DNA from: Coriobacteriaceae bacterium
Lineage (GTDB): Bacteria > Actinomycetota > Coriobacteriia > Coriobacteriales > Eggerthellaceae
NCBI GenBank assembly: GCA_015062635.1
Contig: SUUF01000056.1
Coordinates: 1 to 6,200 of the forward strand
Direction: 5' to 3'
DNA: 6,200 nucleotides
This document shows positions 1 through 6,200 of the stretch, piece after piece. Positions within the stretch are counted from its first letter, which is position 1; every line of letters begins with the position of its first letter. Position numbers and translations under genes: made by a program. Below the pieces are notes generated by a model, which saw nothing but the letters and a program-made list of their open reading frames with translations, searched no databases and had not been told where the DNA came from.

Positions 1-1
1 C

Positions 2-78
<77 letters not shown>

Positions 79-90
79 ATAACTCATGTA

Positions 91-119
91 ATATTAGCGA
101 CGTTGCCGCAACTTTTCAA
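91..119 (-). promoter_or_regulatory. Sigma-70-type promoter of the tRNA-Pro gene
   Basis: On the minus strand a -35 box TTGAAA (119-114) is followed by exactly 17 bases and a -10 box TAATAT (96-91). Both differ little from the TTGACA/TATAAT consensus, and the spacing is ideal. Initiation about seven bases downstream would start near 84, giving a leader of only five or six bases before the mature tRNA end at 78. The position and strand fit tRNA-Pro and no other gene. The promoter lies between the REP-like hairpin and the tRNA, so the tRNA need not depend on read-through from coaBC. Confidence 0.75.
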
Positions 120-150
120 GCATTCACGAAAAGTACGCAGATGCACAGTT

Positions 151-261
151 GGGGACATACATGTGGCGACCGGGGACATACATGTGGCGACCGGGGACAT
201 ACTTCTTTGGCCCTCTAGCGTGCTAAAGGTGTATGTCCCCGGTCGCCACATGTATGTCCCC
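151..261. repeat. REP/MITE-like element: tandem 21-bp units and long inverted repeat
   Basis: The left arm has two perfect 21-bp tandem units (151-171 and 172-192), each GGGGACATAC followed by ATGTGGCGACC, then a third truncated GGGGACATAC (193-202). The right arm (231-261) is the exact reverse complement of 172-202, and equally of 151-181. The 31-bp perfect stem continues inward: after one mismatch and a T-G pair, 205-211 pairs with 222-228 with one G-T wobble. This leaves a 10-base apical loop (212-221). The 10-mer GGGGACATAC thus occurs five times, three direct and two inverted. There is no T-tract, so a classical intrinsic terminator is unlikely. The layout resembles paired REP sequences or a small non-autonomous element. 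No transposase lies in the window. Membership of a genomic family is inferred, not shown. Confidence 0.85.
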
Positions 262-328
262 GACGATGCATCGGCAGCTTCCTGGCAGAAAATGCGGAAC
301 AGCCTTAAAGTCCCCTGGCCGAAGCGAA

Positions 329-343
329 GCGGTTCCCGACCGC
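329..343 (-). other. Small hairpin downstream of coaBC
   Basis: The minus-strand sequence GCGGT-CGGGA-ACCGC gives a five-base-pair GC-rich stem with a five-base loop, beginning about 38 bases after the coaBC stop. It is followed by CTTCGCTTCGG, not a run of T, so it does not meet the criteria for an intrinsic terminator. It could stabilise the 3' end of the message or be a chance structure. Confidence 0.35.
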
Positions 344-380
344 AAAGGTATGCCACAACCCATGCGTGCCGTTTTCCTCG

Positions 381-1577
381 CTATCGCTGCGACAGGCGCT
401 TAACCACCTGGTCAAGGATGGCATCGGAAATCTGGCGCTTGCTGGCGGCGGGTACGTGCTCTTCGCCGTCGGCGCTCACAAACCACACCTCGTTGTCGGG
501 AGTGCCGAAGGCTTTTCCGTGCCCCACCTCGTTCGCGACGATGAAATCGGCGCCCTTCTTCTCGAGCTTGCGGCGCGCATTGTCGAGCACATCGTTGGTT
601 TCGGCGGCGAACCCGACCACCACGCGGCTTCCCTTTACAGAAGCCAGCGTCGCCAACACATCGGGGTTGTCGACCAGCTTGATGTTCTCGAGCATATCGT
701 CGTCGCGACCCTTCTTGAGTTTCGCGTCGGCTATGCGCTCAGGTCGCTTATCGGCTACCGCTGCGGCGAAAATCGCCGCGTCGGACTCGGCGAACGGCTC
801 ACGGCATGCTTCGAGAAGCTCGCGGGCGCTCTCGATCTTCAGCACGCGCACACCGGCAGGGTTCTCGAGCGCAACGGGACCCGAAACGAGCGTCACCTCG
901 GCACCGCGGTCGCGGGCGGCCTCGGCGAGTGCGAATCCCATCTTGCCGGAAGAATCGTTCGAGATATACCTTACCGGGTCGATGCGCTCGCGAGTCGGAC
1001 CCGCGGTGATCATCACCTTGCGCCCTGCGAGGTCTTTCTTCCCCTCGAGTATCCCGATGGCGAAAGCGACGACGTCGGCCGGCTCGGGCATGCGCCCCGG
1101 CCCGACATAACCGCAGGCCAGATACCCCGAATCGGGCTCGATGAAATGCACGCCCCGCGACCGCAGCAACGCCATGTTCGCCTGCGTGGCCTGGGCCTCG
1201 TACATGTGCACGTTCATCGCCGGGGCAAGCGCCAGCGGCGCCGTGGTCGCAAGAGCCGCGGTGGAAAGCAGGTCGTCAGCAATGCCATGCGCGATCTTCG
1301 CCATCACATTGGCCGTGCACGGGGCGATGAGGAACAAATCGGCCTCTTCGGCGAGGCTGATGTGGTGGATGGGGTCGGAAGGATCGTCGAACAGCCCGAT
1401 TGCAACCTTCTCATGCGTCAGCGCCCGAAACGTCGTCGGGTCCACGAAGTGCGTGGCATGCTCAGTCATGACCACCTTCACGCGGTAGCCGGCACGTTGG
1501 AACTCGCGCACGATCGCGCACGACTTGTAGGCGGCGATGCACCCGGTCACACCGAGCACGACGGTCTTCTGCTCCAT
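381..1577 (-). CDS. coaBC: Bifunctional phosphopantothenoylcysteine decarboxylase / phosphopantothenate-cysteine ligase
   Basis: This enzyme makes 4'-phosphopantetheine for coenzyme A: CoaB joins cysteine to 4'-phosphopantothenate using CTP, and the FMN-dependent CoaC domain decarboxylates the product. The 398-residue length is normal for the cytoplasmic fusion. The N-terminal CoaC domain (about 1-180) shows GVTGCIAAYK, the catalytic His72 in HHIS, APCTAN, the PAMN motif (119-122) and the substrate-clamp Cys155 in LACG. The C-terminal CoaB domain (about 185-398) shows ITAGPTRE, RYISNDSSGKMG with Asn207, KLKK (286-289), NPDVL and VGFAAET. The usual aromatic residue in the AAVADYRP motif is Lys277 here. 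I chose the ATG at 1577 because GGAAGGGG sits five bases upstream; an in-frame GTG at 1592 would add five residues but lacks a ribosome site. It lies 72 nt after rluD and probably ends the operon. The stop is TAG. Confidence 0.96.
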   Translation of the reverse strand: MEQKTVVLGVTGCIAAYKSCAIVREFQRAGYRVKVVMTEHATHFVDPTTFRALTHEKVAIGLFDDPSDPIHHISLAEEADLFLIAPCTANVMAKIAHGIADDLLSTAALATTAPLALAPAMNVHMYEAQATQANMALLRSRGVHFIEPDSGYLACGYVGPGRMPEPADVVAFAIGILEGKKDLAGRKVMITAGPTRERIDPVRYISNDSSGKMGFALAEAARDRGAEVTLVSGPVALENPAGVRVLKIESARELLEACREPFAESDAAIFAAAVADKRPERIADAKLKKGRDDDMLENIKLVDNPDVLATLASVKGSRVVVGFAAETNDVLDNARRKLEKKGADFIVANEVGHGKAFGTPDNEVWFVSADGEEHVPAASKRQISDAILDQVVKRLSQR

Positions 1578-1614
1578 GGTTTCCCCTTCCACTATCGGTA
1601 CGCGGCTATGGTAT

Positions 1615-1634
1615 CACGCCGGGAAGCCCGCGTG
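1615..1634. other. Imperfect hairpin between rluD and coaBC
   Basis: CACG-C-CGGG-AAG-CCCG-CGTG forms an eight-base-pair stem interrupted by one bulged base, with a three-base loop. It sits 15 bases after the rluD stop, in the 72-nt gap before coaBC. On the minus strand it is followed by ATACCATAG, so there is no U-tract and termination is not well supported. It may set relative expression or mRNA stability between the two genes. No convincing promoter is visible in the gap. Confidence 0.35.
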
Positions 1635-1649
1635 TTTCGCCCTCTGCGG

Positions 1650-2687
1650 CTAGCTCCGCTCCAAGACGCCGCCCTGCGCCTTGGCTTCGCTCAGCGCGGC
1701 GAGCACCTCTTCTCCCGCAGCCGTGCGGCCGATGCTCCGATCGGCGATGCGCGCGAAGGCCGCTTCGAGGTCGGCGGGCAGATAATCGCAGAACAGCAGG
1801 TATTCGCCGGTCGAGGGATGCTCGAAACCCAGGCGATAGGAATGCAGGAACTGCCGGTCGAGCTTCAGCTGGGCATGCGGTCCGTGGCTCCCGTACAGCG
1901 GGTCGCCGACGATGCAATGGTGGATGTATTGCATGTGCACGCGAATCTGATGCGTTCGGCCCGTGAAGAGTTTGCATTCGACGAGCGTGTACCCATCGTC
2001 GCGGTTGCCGGCTTCGAACCGTTCGAGCACGCGGAAGCTCGTGAGCGCCTCGCGGGCGCTTGCATCACCCGAGACGCGCATCGTCGAGCCGGTCTTGTGG
2101 TTGCGCGCGATGGGGGCGTCGATCTCGCCGGTGTCGGCGGCGATGAGTCCGTGCACGAGCGCTATATAGCGGCGGTCGACGTTCTTCATGCGAATCGCGA
2201 ATTGCATCGCATCGCCGGCCTCGTCATCCTTCGCGCAGATCATCAAGCCGCTCGTGTCGCCATCGAGGCGATGCACGATGCCAGGACGGTCCTCGCCCTG
2301 CACATGCGCGAGGTTCTGATGACCATATTTATGTATGAGCGCATTGACGAGCGTCTGGTCGGCATGGTTATGGCTTGGATGGCAGATAAGCCCCCGCTGC
2401 TTCGAGATGACGATGAGCTCGTCGTCCTCGTAGCGGATATCAAGCGGAATCTCCTGCCCGTACAGCGCGACGATCTCGTCTTCCAGATGCTCTTCGTACA
2501 CGATCGTGTCGCCGGCGCTCACGATGGTGCGCTTTTGCGGCACCTCGCCGTTCACGAAGACCGTGCCGGCCTCGATGTGCTTGGCGGCGGCGCTGCGCGA
2601 CGGGTAGCAACCGGATGCGGCCAAGGCCGCATCGACCCGCATCCCGTCTTCTTCGGCCGTCACGGTATGGAGCAAAGAACGGGCCAT
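1650..2687 (-). CDS. rluD: RluA/RluD-family 23S rRNA pseudouridine synthase
   Basis: This cytoplasmic enzyme isomerises uridine to pseudouridine in RNA. An N-terminal S4 RNA-binding domain (about 16-62) precedes the catalytic domain. The family motif HRLDGDTSGL carries the catalytic Asp142 (HRLD, 139-142). Also present are RRYIALV with the conserved Tyr174, TGRTHQIRVHM (242-252), GDPLYG and LHSYRLGFEHP. The 345 residues match family length, with about 30 extra C-terminal residues past the core. The usual NKP-G segment reads SKQRGLICHP (95-104). S4 plus this catalytic core favours RluD-like (Bacillus YlyB-like) enzymes acting on 23S helix 69, but RluC-type sites cannot be excluded. ATG at 2687 begins one base after the lspA TGA, with GGGGG six bases upstream inside the lspA end, indicating translational coupling. 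In Bacillus an rluD-like gene also follows lspA. The stop is TAG. Confidence 0.93.
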   Translation of the reverse strand: MARSLLHTVTAEEDGMRVDAALAASGCYPSRSAAAKHIEAGTVFVNGEVPQKRTIVSAGDTIVYEEHLEDEIVALYGQEIPLDIRYEDDELIVISKQRGLICHPSHNHADQTLVNALIHKYGHQNLAHVQGEDRPGIVHRLDGDTSGLMICAKDDEAGDAMQFAIRMKNVDRRYIALVHGLIAADTGEIDAPIARNHKTGSTMRVSGDASAREALTSFRVLERFEAGNRDDGYTLVECKLFTGRTHQIRVHMQYIHHCIVGDPLYGSHGPHAQLKLDRQFLHSYRLGFEHPSTGEYLLFCDYLPADLEAAFARIADRSIGRTAAGEEVLAALSEAKAQGGVLERS

Positions 2688-2688
2688 A

Positions 2689-3183
2689 TCAGTCCCCCGT
2701 TTCGTCGGTCTTGCCCTCGAAGAGGAAGTAACAGATTACCACGAGTGCGAATCCGCAGGTCACCCCAATGTCGGCAACGTTGAACACGGGGAATTCGATG
2801 AAGGTCGTCTCGATGAAGTCGACGACATAGGCGTTCACGAACCTGTCGATCGCATTGCCGATGCCGCCGGCGAGGACGAGTCCATACCCGGCCATCTCCC
2901 ACACCAGGGCTTTCTCACGGCGCATATGCGCCACCAGCAGCAACAGCGCGCAGAACACGACAGCGAAGATGCCGAGCGCGACGGTGGCGTCGCCGAACAT
3001 GCCCCAGGCGGCCCCGGTGTTATGCACGAGTCGGAAGTCGAGAAACCCGGGAATGCCCGCCCATAGCAGGTCGCCCACCGGCACGGTGTCGGCCCACTGC
3101 TTGGTCAGACGGTCGATAACGAGCCAAACGACGGCAACGCCGCCGAAAACGACGGCGTTGCGTTTCGCATTGGTTGTCGACAT
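2689..3183 (-). CDS. lspA: Lipoprotein signal peptidase (signal peptidase II)
   Basis: LspA is an inner-membrane aspartyl protease that cuts the signal peptide from diacylglyceryl-modified prolipoproteins. The 164-residue protein has four hydrophobic segments (about 10-24, 66-86, 95-109 and 137-155). All family signatures are visible: IDRLTKQ with Asp24 at the end of the first helix, HNTGAAWG with Asn55, GGIGNAIDR with catalytic Asp113, VVDFIE, and FNVADI with catalytic Asp138. I chose the ATG at 3183 because it places a short charged tail before helix 1 and leaves a 19-nt gap after ileS. An in-frame ATG at 3234 would add 17 unlike residues and overlap ileS by 32 bases. The ribosome site before 3183 is weak (GCAAAACGGC), so translation may depend on coupling from ileS. 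Co-transcription with ileS and rluD is inferred from spacing. Confidence 0.96.
   Translation of the reverse strand: MSTTNAKRNAVVFGGVAVVWLVIDRLTKQWADTVPVGDLLWAGIPGFLDFRLVHNTGAAWGMFGDATVALGIFAVVFCALLLLVAHMRREKALVWEMAGYGLVLAGGIGNAIDRFVNAYVVDFIETTFIEFPVFNVADIGVTCGFALVVICYFLFEGKTDETGD
2693..2698 (-). promoter_or_regulatory. rluD ribosome binding site inside the lspA 3' end
   Basis: Minus-strand GGGGGA lies within the last codons of lspA, six bases before the rluD ATG at 2687. The lspA TGA (2691-2689) falls between this site and the start, with one base separating stop and start. A ribosome finishing lspA would therefore sit on the rluD initiation site, which supports the ATG choice and coupled translation. 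Confidence 0.6.
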
Positions 3184-3202
3184 GCCGTTTTGCGTCAAGG
3201 TG

Positions 3203-6046
3203 CTAAGCCTCGAACCCGATGGCGTCGAGGGCATCGCCGCAACGCTCGCACACGTCGGCGTGGTTGGCGTTTCCGCCGAGCTCGCGGTAGTTCCAGCAGC
3301 GCGGGCATTTATCGCCGGTTGCCGGCTCCACGACGCAGGCGAACTCCTCGCCCGCGGCGAACTCGACGCCGCTCACGATGAAGAGCTCCTCGAACACCGC
3401 AGCGCCCATGGCCTGCAGCGTCTCGAGCTTGTCGGCCGGCACGGTCACCTTCACGCAGGCTTCCTGGCTCTTGTTCACGCGCTTCTCGGTGCGCGCATCC
3501 TCAAGCGCCTTGGTCACCGCGTCGCGGGCTTCCATCGCGACGAGGAAGCGCTCGTAGTCGGCGGCGCCATCGTCGGCGGGAAGCGCCGGCACGAAGTCGT
3601 CGCGGCTCGGCCATCCGGCAAGCTGCACGCTCGCGGGACGGTCGGCGGCCGAACGCATTGCCTCGGGATAATGATCCCACACTTCGTCGCAGGTGAACGA
3701 CAGGATCGGCGCGAACACGCGTACGAGCACCTCGAGCACGTTCATGAGCACCGTCTGCGCGGCGCGGCGGCGCGGGGAATCGGGAGCCTCGGAATACAGG
3801 CGGTCCTTCGTGATGTCCAGGTACACGCTCGAAAGCTCGTTCACGAAGTCGTAGCACTCGCGGTACACCACGTTGTACTTGTATTCGTCGTACGCGCTCT
3901 CGATGGTCTTCACCAGGTTGTAGGTCTTCGCCATCATGTACTGGTCGACTGGCTCGAGCTCGTCCCACGTGGTGACGGCCTTCGAATCGTCGAAATCGGA
4001 AAGGTTGCCCAGCACGAAGCGCAGGCTGTTGCGGAATTTGCGATATGCGTCGGAGACCTGCTTCAGGATGTTGTCGGAAATCGACACGTCATGGGCGTAA
4101 TCGACCGACGACACCCACAGGCGCAGCACGTCGGCGCCGAACTTGTCCATGACCTCGGCGGGGTCGACGCCGTTGCCCTTCGACTTCGACATCTTCTCGC
4201 CGTTCTCGTCGACGGTGAAGCCGCAGTGCATGACCGACTTGTACGGCGGCATGCCATAGGCGCCCACGCTCGTGAGCAGCGACGACTGGAACCAGCCGCG
4301 ATGCTGGTCGGAACCCTCGAGATACATGTCGGCGGGCCAGGTCAGGCCCTCGTCGGCGCGATGGCGCAGCACGCTCTGATGCGACACGCCGCTTTCCCAC
4401 CACACATCGAGGATGTCCTTCTCGGGCTCGAGGTCGTCAACGCCCGCGCCGCACTTCGCGCAGCAGGTGTCGGCGGGCAGGTATTCTGCCGGGCGCTTCG
4501 TGAACCACGCATCGGCGCCTTCACGGTAGAACAGGTCGATGACCGCGTCGAACGTCGCCTCGGTCGCGACCGTCTCGCCGCACTTTCCGCAGGTGAACAC
4601 TGGGATGGGCACGCCCCACGAACGCTGGCGCGAAATGCACCAGTCGGGACGGTCGGCCACCATCGACCCGATGCGGTTGGAAGCCCACGCGGGAATCCAC
4701 TTCACGTCGTTCTCGATGGCCTTCGTCGCCGCGGCGCGCAGGCCGGTGTCCTCCATCGACACGAACCACTGGCTCGTCGCACGGAAGATGACGGGCTCGT
4801 GGCAGCGCCAGCAATGCGGGTAGCTGTGGTCCATGTCCTCATGCAGGATGAGCGTGCCGCGCTCGCGCAGCCACTCGATGATCACGGGATTCGCCTCGTT
4901 CACTTCCATGCCGCTGAAGGGGCCGCCGAAGCCCATGCCCTCGCCCTCATAGAAGCAGCCGTTGTCGTCGACCGGCATCACGACGGGCACGTTGAACTTC
5001 ATGCCGGCCAGGTAGTCGTCGACGCCATGGCCCGGAGCGGTGTGGACGACGCCCGTGCCATCTTCCATGGTCACGTAATCGGCATAGATGAACACGCCTT
5101 CCTCGCCCTGGTCGGCGAAGATGGGCTGCTTGTACTTGTTGCCGCAAAGCTCGGTGCCGGTGGCGCTCCAGCCTTCGACGACCTTCGCATCGTCCCAGCC
5201 GAACTTCACCATGAGCTTCTCGACGAGCGCCTGCGCCATGATGTAGGCGCGGCCGTCATGCTCGACGGCGACATATTCGGCGTCGGGATGCAGGATCACC
5301 GCGTCGTCTGCCGGCAGGGTCCACGGGGTCGTGGTCCAGATGGCCACGTCAAGCTTGCCTTCCCATGCCTCGAGGCCGGCCGGAACGGTCGTCATCTCGA
5401 AGCGCACGAAGATAGCCGGCGAGGTCTCGTTGCCGTATTCAATCTCGGCCTCGGCGAGCGCCGTGTGGCAATGGCTGCACCAATGGATGGGCTTGCGGCC
5501 GCGGTAAATGGCGCCATCGAGGTACATCTTCTTGAAGATCTCGACGTTGCCCGCCTCGAAGTTCGGCACGTACGTGAGGTACGGATGCTCCCATTCGCCG
5601 TTCACGCCCAGGCGCTTGAAGCCCTCGCGCTGGATGCCGACGTACTTCTCGGCCCATTCGCGGCACAGGCGGCGGATCTCGGGCTGCGGGGTCTCGCGGA
5701 ACTTCTCGGTGCCGAGCGTGGTCTCTACCATATGCTCGATGGGCTGGCCATGGCAGTCCCAACCGGGGATGTACGGGGTGAAATAACCGCGCTGTGCGTG
5801 GCTCTTCACGACGAAGTCCTTCAGGATCTTGTTGAATGCATGGCCGATGTGAATCGGACCATTCGCATACGGAGGACCATCATGAAGAACGAACGGCTTG
5901 CCGTCCTTGTTCTTCTCGAGCACCTTGTGGTAGATGTCCATCTCGTTCCACGCCTCGAGCCGCTTGGGCTCGTTCTGCGGGAGGTTGCCACGCATGGGGA
6001 AATCCGTCTGCGGCAAGTTCATCGTGTTCTTGTAGCTGTTTGCCAC
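3203..6046 (-). CDS. ileS: Isoleucyl-tRNA synthetase
   Basis: This cytoplasmic class I synthetase attaches isoleucine to tRNA-Ile and edits mischarged valine. The 947 residues match the bacterial type-1 enzyme. The start aligns with the family N terminus (YKNTMNLPQTDFPMRG). The Rossmann core begins at GPPYANGPIHIGHA, with HIGH at 66-69; PGWDCHGQPIE follows. The CP1 editing domain shows TTTPWTLP (238-245) and TGVVHTAPGHGVDDY (331-345). The core resumes with CISRQRSWGVPIP (470-482) and ends in KMSKS (618-622). An anticodon-binding helical domain spans about 660-860. A C-terminal zinc ribbon uses Cys914, Cys917, Cys933 and Cys936. Four further CxxC knuckles occur at 190/193, 412/415, 486/489 and 529/532. 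The start is GTG, with GAGG five bases upstream. It heads the operon. No T-box is visible in the short leader available. The stop is TAG. Confidence 0.98.
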   Translation of the reverse strand: MANSYKNTMNLPQTDFPMRGNLPQNEPKRLEAWNEMDIYHKVLEKNKDGKPFVLHDGPPYANGPIHIGHAFNKILKDFVVKSHAQRGYFTPYIPGWDCHGQPIEHMVETTLGTEKFRETPQPEIRRLCREWAEKYVGIQREGFKRLGVNGEWEHPYLTYVPNFEAGNVEIFKKMYLDGAIYRGRKPIHWCSHCHTALAEAEIEYGNETSPAIFVRFEMTTVPAGLEAWEGKLDVAIWTTTPWTLPADDAVILHPDAEYVAVEHDGRAYIMAQALVEKLMVKFGWDDAKVVEGWSATGTELCGNKYKQPIFADQGEEGVFIYADYVTMEDGTGVVHTAPGHGVDDYLAGMKFNVPVVMPVDDNGCFYEGEGMGFGGPFSGMEVNEANPVIIEWLRERGTLILHEDMDHSYPHCWRCHEPVIFRATSQWFVSMEDTGLRAAATKAIENDVKWIPAWASNRIGSMVADRPDWCISRQRSWGVPIPVFTCGKCGETVATEATFDAVIDLFYREGADAWFTKRPAEYLPADTCCAKCGAGVDDLEPEKDILDVWWESGVSHQSVLRHRADEGLTWPADMYLEGSDQHRGWFQSSLLTSVGAYGMPPYKSVMHCGFTVDENGEKMSKSKGNGVDPAEVMDKFGADVLRLWVSSVDYAHDVSISDNILKQVSDAYRKFRNSLRFVLGNLSDFDDSKAVTTWDELEPVDQYMMAKTYNLVKTIESAYDEYKYNVVYRECYDFVNELSSVYLDITKDRLYSEAPDSPRRRAAQTVLMNVLEVLVRVFAPILSFTCDEVWDHYPEAMRSAADRPASVQLAGWPSRDDFVPALPADDGAADYERFLVAMEARDAVTKALEDARTEKRVNKSQEACVKVTVPADKLETLQAMGAAVFEELFIVSGVEFAAGEEFACVVEPATGDKCPRCWNYRELGGNANHADVCERCGDALDAIGFEA

Positions 6047-6087
6047 GGCTGCCTCGTCTTTCTTCGCTGCTGAAAACGCAAGCCCTC

Positions 6088-6093
6088 ATTATA
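6088..6093 (-). promoter_or_regulatory. Probable -10 box for the ileS operon
   Basis: A perfect minus-strand TATAAT lies 41 bases before the ileS GTG, suggesting a start near 6081 and a leader of about 35 bases. The matching -35 region (6111-6116, GCGCAG) is poor, and there is no TG extension. The box sits in the loop of the palindrome GCCCT-ATAATG-AGGGC (6097-6082), which could be a binding site or coincidence. A leader this short would exclude a T-box, but another promoter further upstream is possible. Confidence 0.5.
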
Positions 6094-6120
6094 GGGCAAC
6101 ACCGCCCCAGCTGCGCGTAC

Positions 6121-6150
6121 GTTTCGCAAACGCACAATTGCGCCGAAAAC
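6121..6150. other. Imperfect dyad upstream of ileS
   Basis: The stretch starts GTTTCG and ends CGAAAAC, and its centre is CGCA-CAAT-TGCG, so outer and inner arms are both inverted repeats, with mismatched bases between them. It lies about 28 to 57 bases upstream of the proposed -10 box, a place where a regulator could bind. No T-tract follows on either strand that would make a strong terminator. The rest of 6151-6200 shows no gene or motif I recognise. Confidence 0.3.
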
Positions 6151-6200
6151 TCCATCCGCGCGATGCAACGTTTCCTCGTAGCCTTCGTAACATCCATCGG

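Larger units (their letters stand above)
79..380. other. Intergenic region between coaBC and tRNA-Pro
   Basis: No credible gene lies in this 302-bp stretch. Short open frames here run through the tandem repeat, giving repetitive His-Thr-Cys-Gly peptides, or run into coaBC in antisense. From the coaBC side it holds a small hairpin (329-343), featureless sequence, the REP-like element (151-261), and the tRNA promoter (91-119). A 10-bp perfect palindrome CGATGCATCG lies at 264-273, immediately beside the repeat element. I found no intrinsic terminator with a U-tract after coaBC. Confidence 0.8.

Noticed and set aside
151..261. CRISPR array
   Set aside because: The direct units are adjacent 21-bp tandems with no distinct spacers, and the second half is an inverted copy, which is not CRISPR architecture.
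151..261. Intrinsic transcription terminator
   Set aside because: The stem is far longer than usual and neither side is followed by a T-run.
140..270. GATGCA on both sides of the repeat (140-145 and 265-270) as a target-site duplication
   Set aside because: The copies stand at different distances from the element ends (five and three bases), and a six-base match in this short span is weak evidence.
103..1110. 335-codon plus-strand frame starting in the intergenic region
   Set aside because: It reads through the tandem repeat and then runs antisense to coaBC. The Ser/Arg/Ala-rich product has no domain signature.
366..2783. 805-codon plus-strand open frame opposite coaBC and rluD
   Set aside because: It is antisense to two genes with complete catalytic motifs. 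Its product is low-complexity, rich in Arg, His, Val and Ala, with no recognisable domain. Long antisense frames are expected where GC-rich codon bias suppresses stops.
2855..6073. 1072-codon plus-strand open frame opposite lspA and ileS
   Set aside because: It is the mirror of the well-supported ileS and lspA frames, with His/Val/Leu/Ala-rich composition and no motif. Its great length reflects codon bias, not a gene.
5880..6197. 105-codon minus-strand frame overlapping the ileS start
   Set aside because: It overlaps the first 167 bases of ileS in another frame, and its product shows no family signature or good ribosome site.

Overview
This is a chromosomal housekeeping segment from a high-GC bacterium. 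All four protein genes and the single tRNA lie on the minus strand, so transcription runs from the right edge to the left. The IleRS is the roughly 950-residue bacterial type with a C-terminal zinc ribbon, not the longer form usual in Streptomyces and mycobacteria. Together with the GC-rich codon choice, GTG/ATG starts and the ileS-lspA-rluD order, this suggests a Coriobacteriia/Eggerthellales-type actinobacterium. That placement is an inference; no phylogenetic marker was compared.

Layout from right to left: positions 6047-6200 hold a leader with a TATAAT -10 box inside a small palindrome and an imperfect dyad further upstream. Then come ileS (3203-6046), lspA (2689-3183), rluD-family pseudouridine synthase (1650-2687) and coaBC (381-1577). 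The gaps are 19 nt, 1 nt and 72 nt, so the first three genes look like one transcript; coaBC probably belongs to it too. Positions 79-380 contain no gene. They hold a 111-bp REP/MITE-like element (151-261) that can fold into a nearly continuous 40-bp hairpin, followed by a good sigma-70-type promoter (91-119) driving a tRNA-Pro(GGG) gene (2-78).

The genes share core biosynthesis rather than one pathway: charging tRNA-Ile, cleaving lipoprotein signal peptides, modifying rRNA and making 4'-phosphopantetheine for coenzyme A. I see no defence system, phage gene, transposase or CRISPR. The most noteworthy non-genic signal is the repeat/hairpin between coaBC and the tRNA. The two very long plus-strand reading frames opposite these genes are codon-bias shadows.
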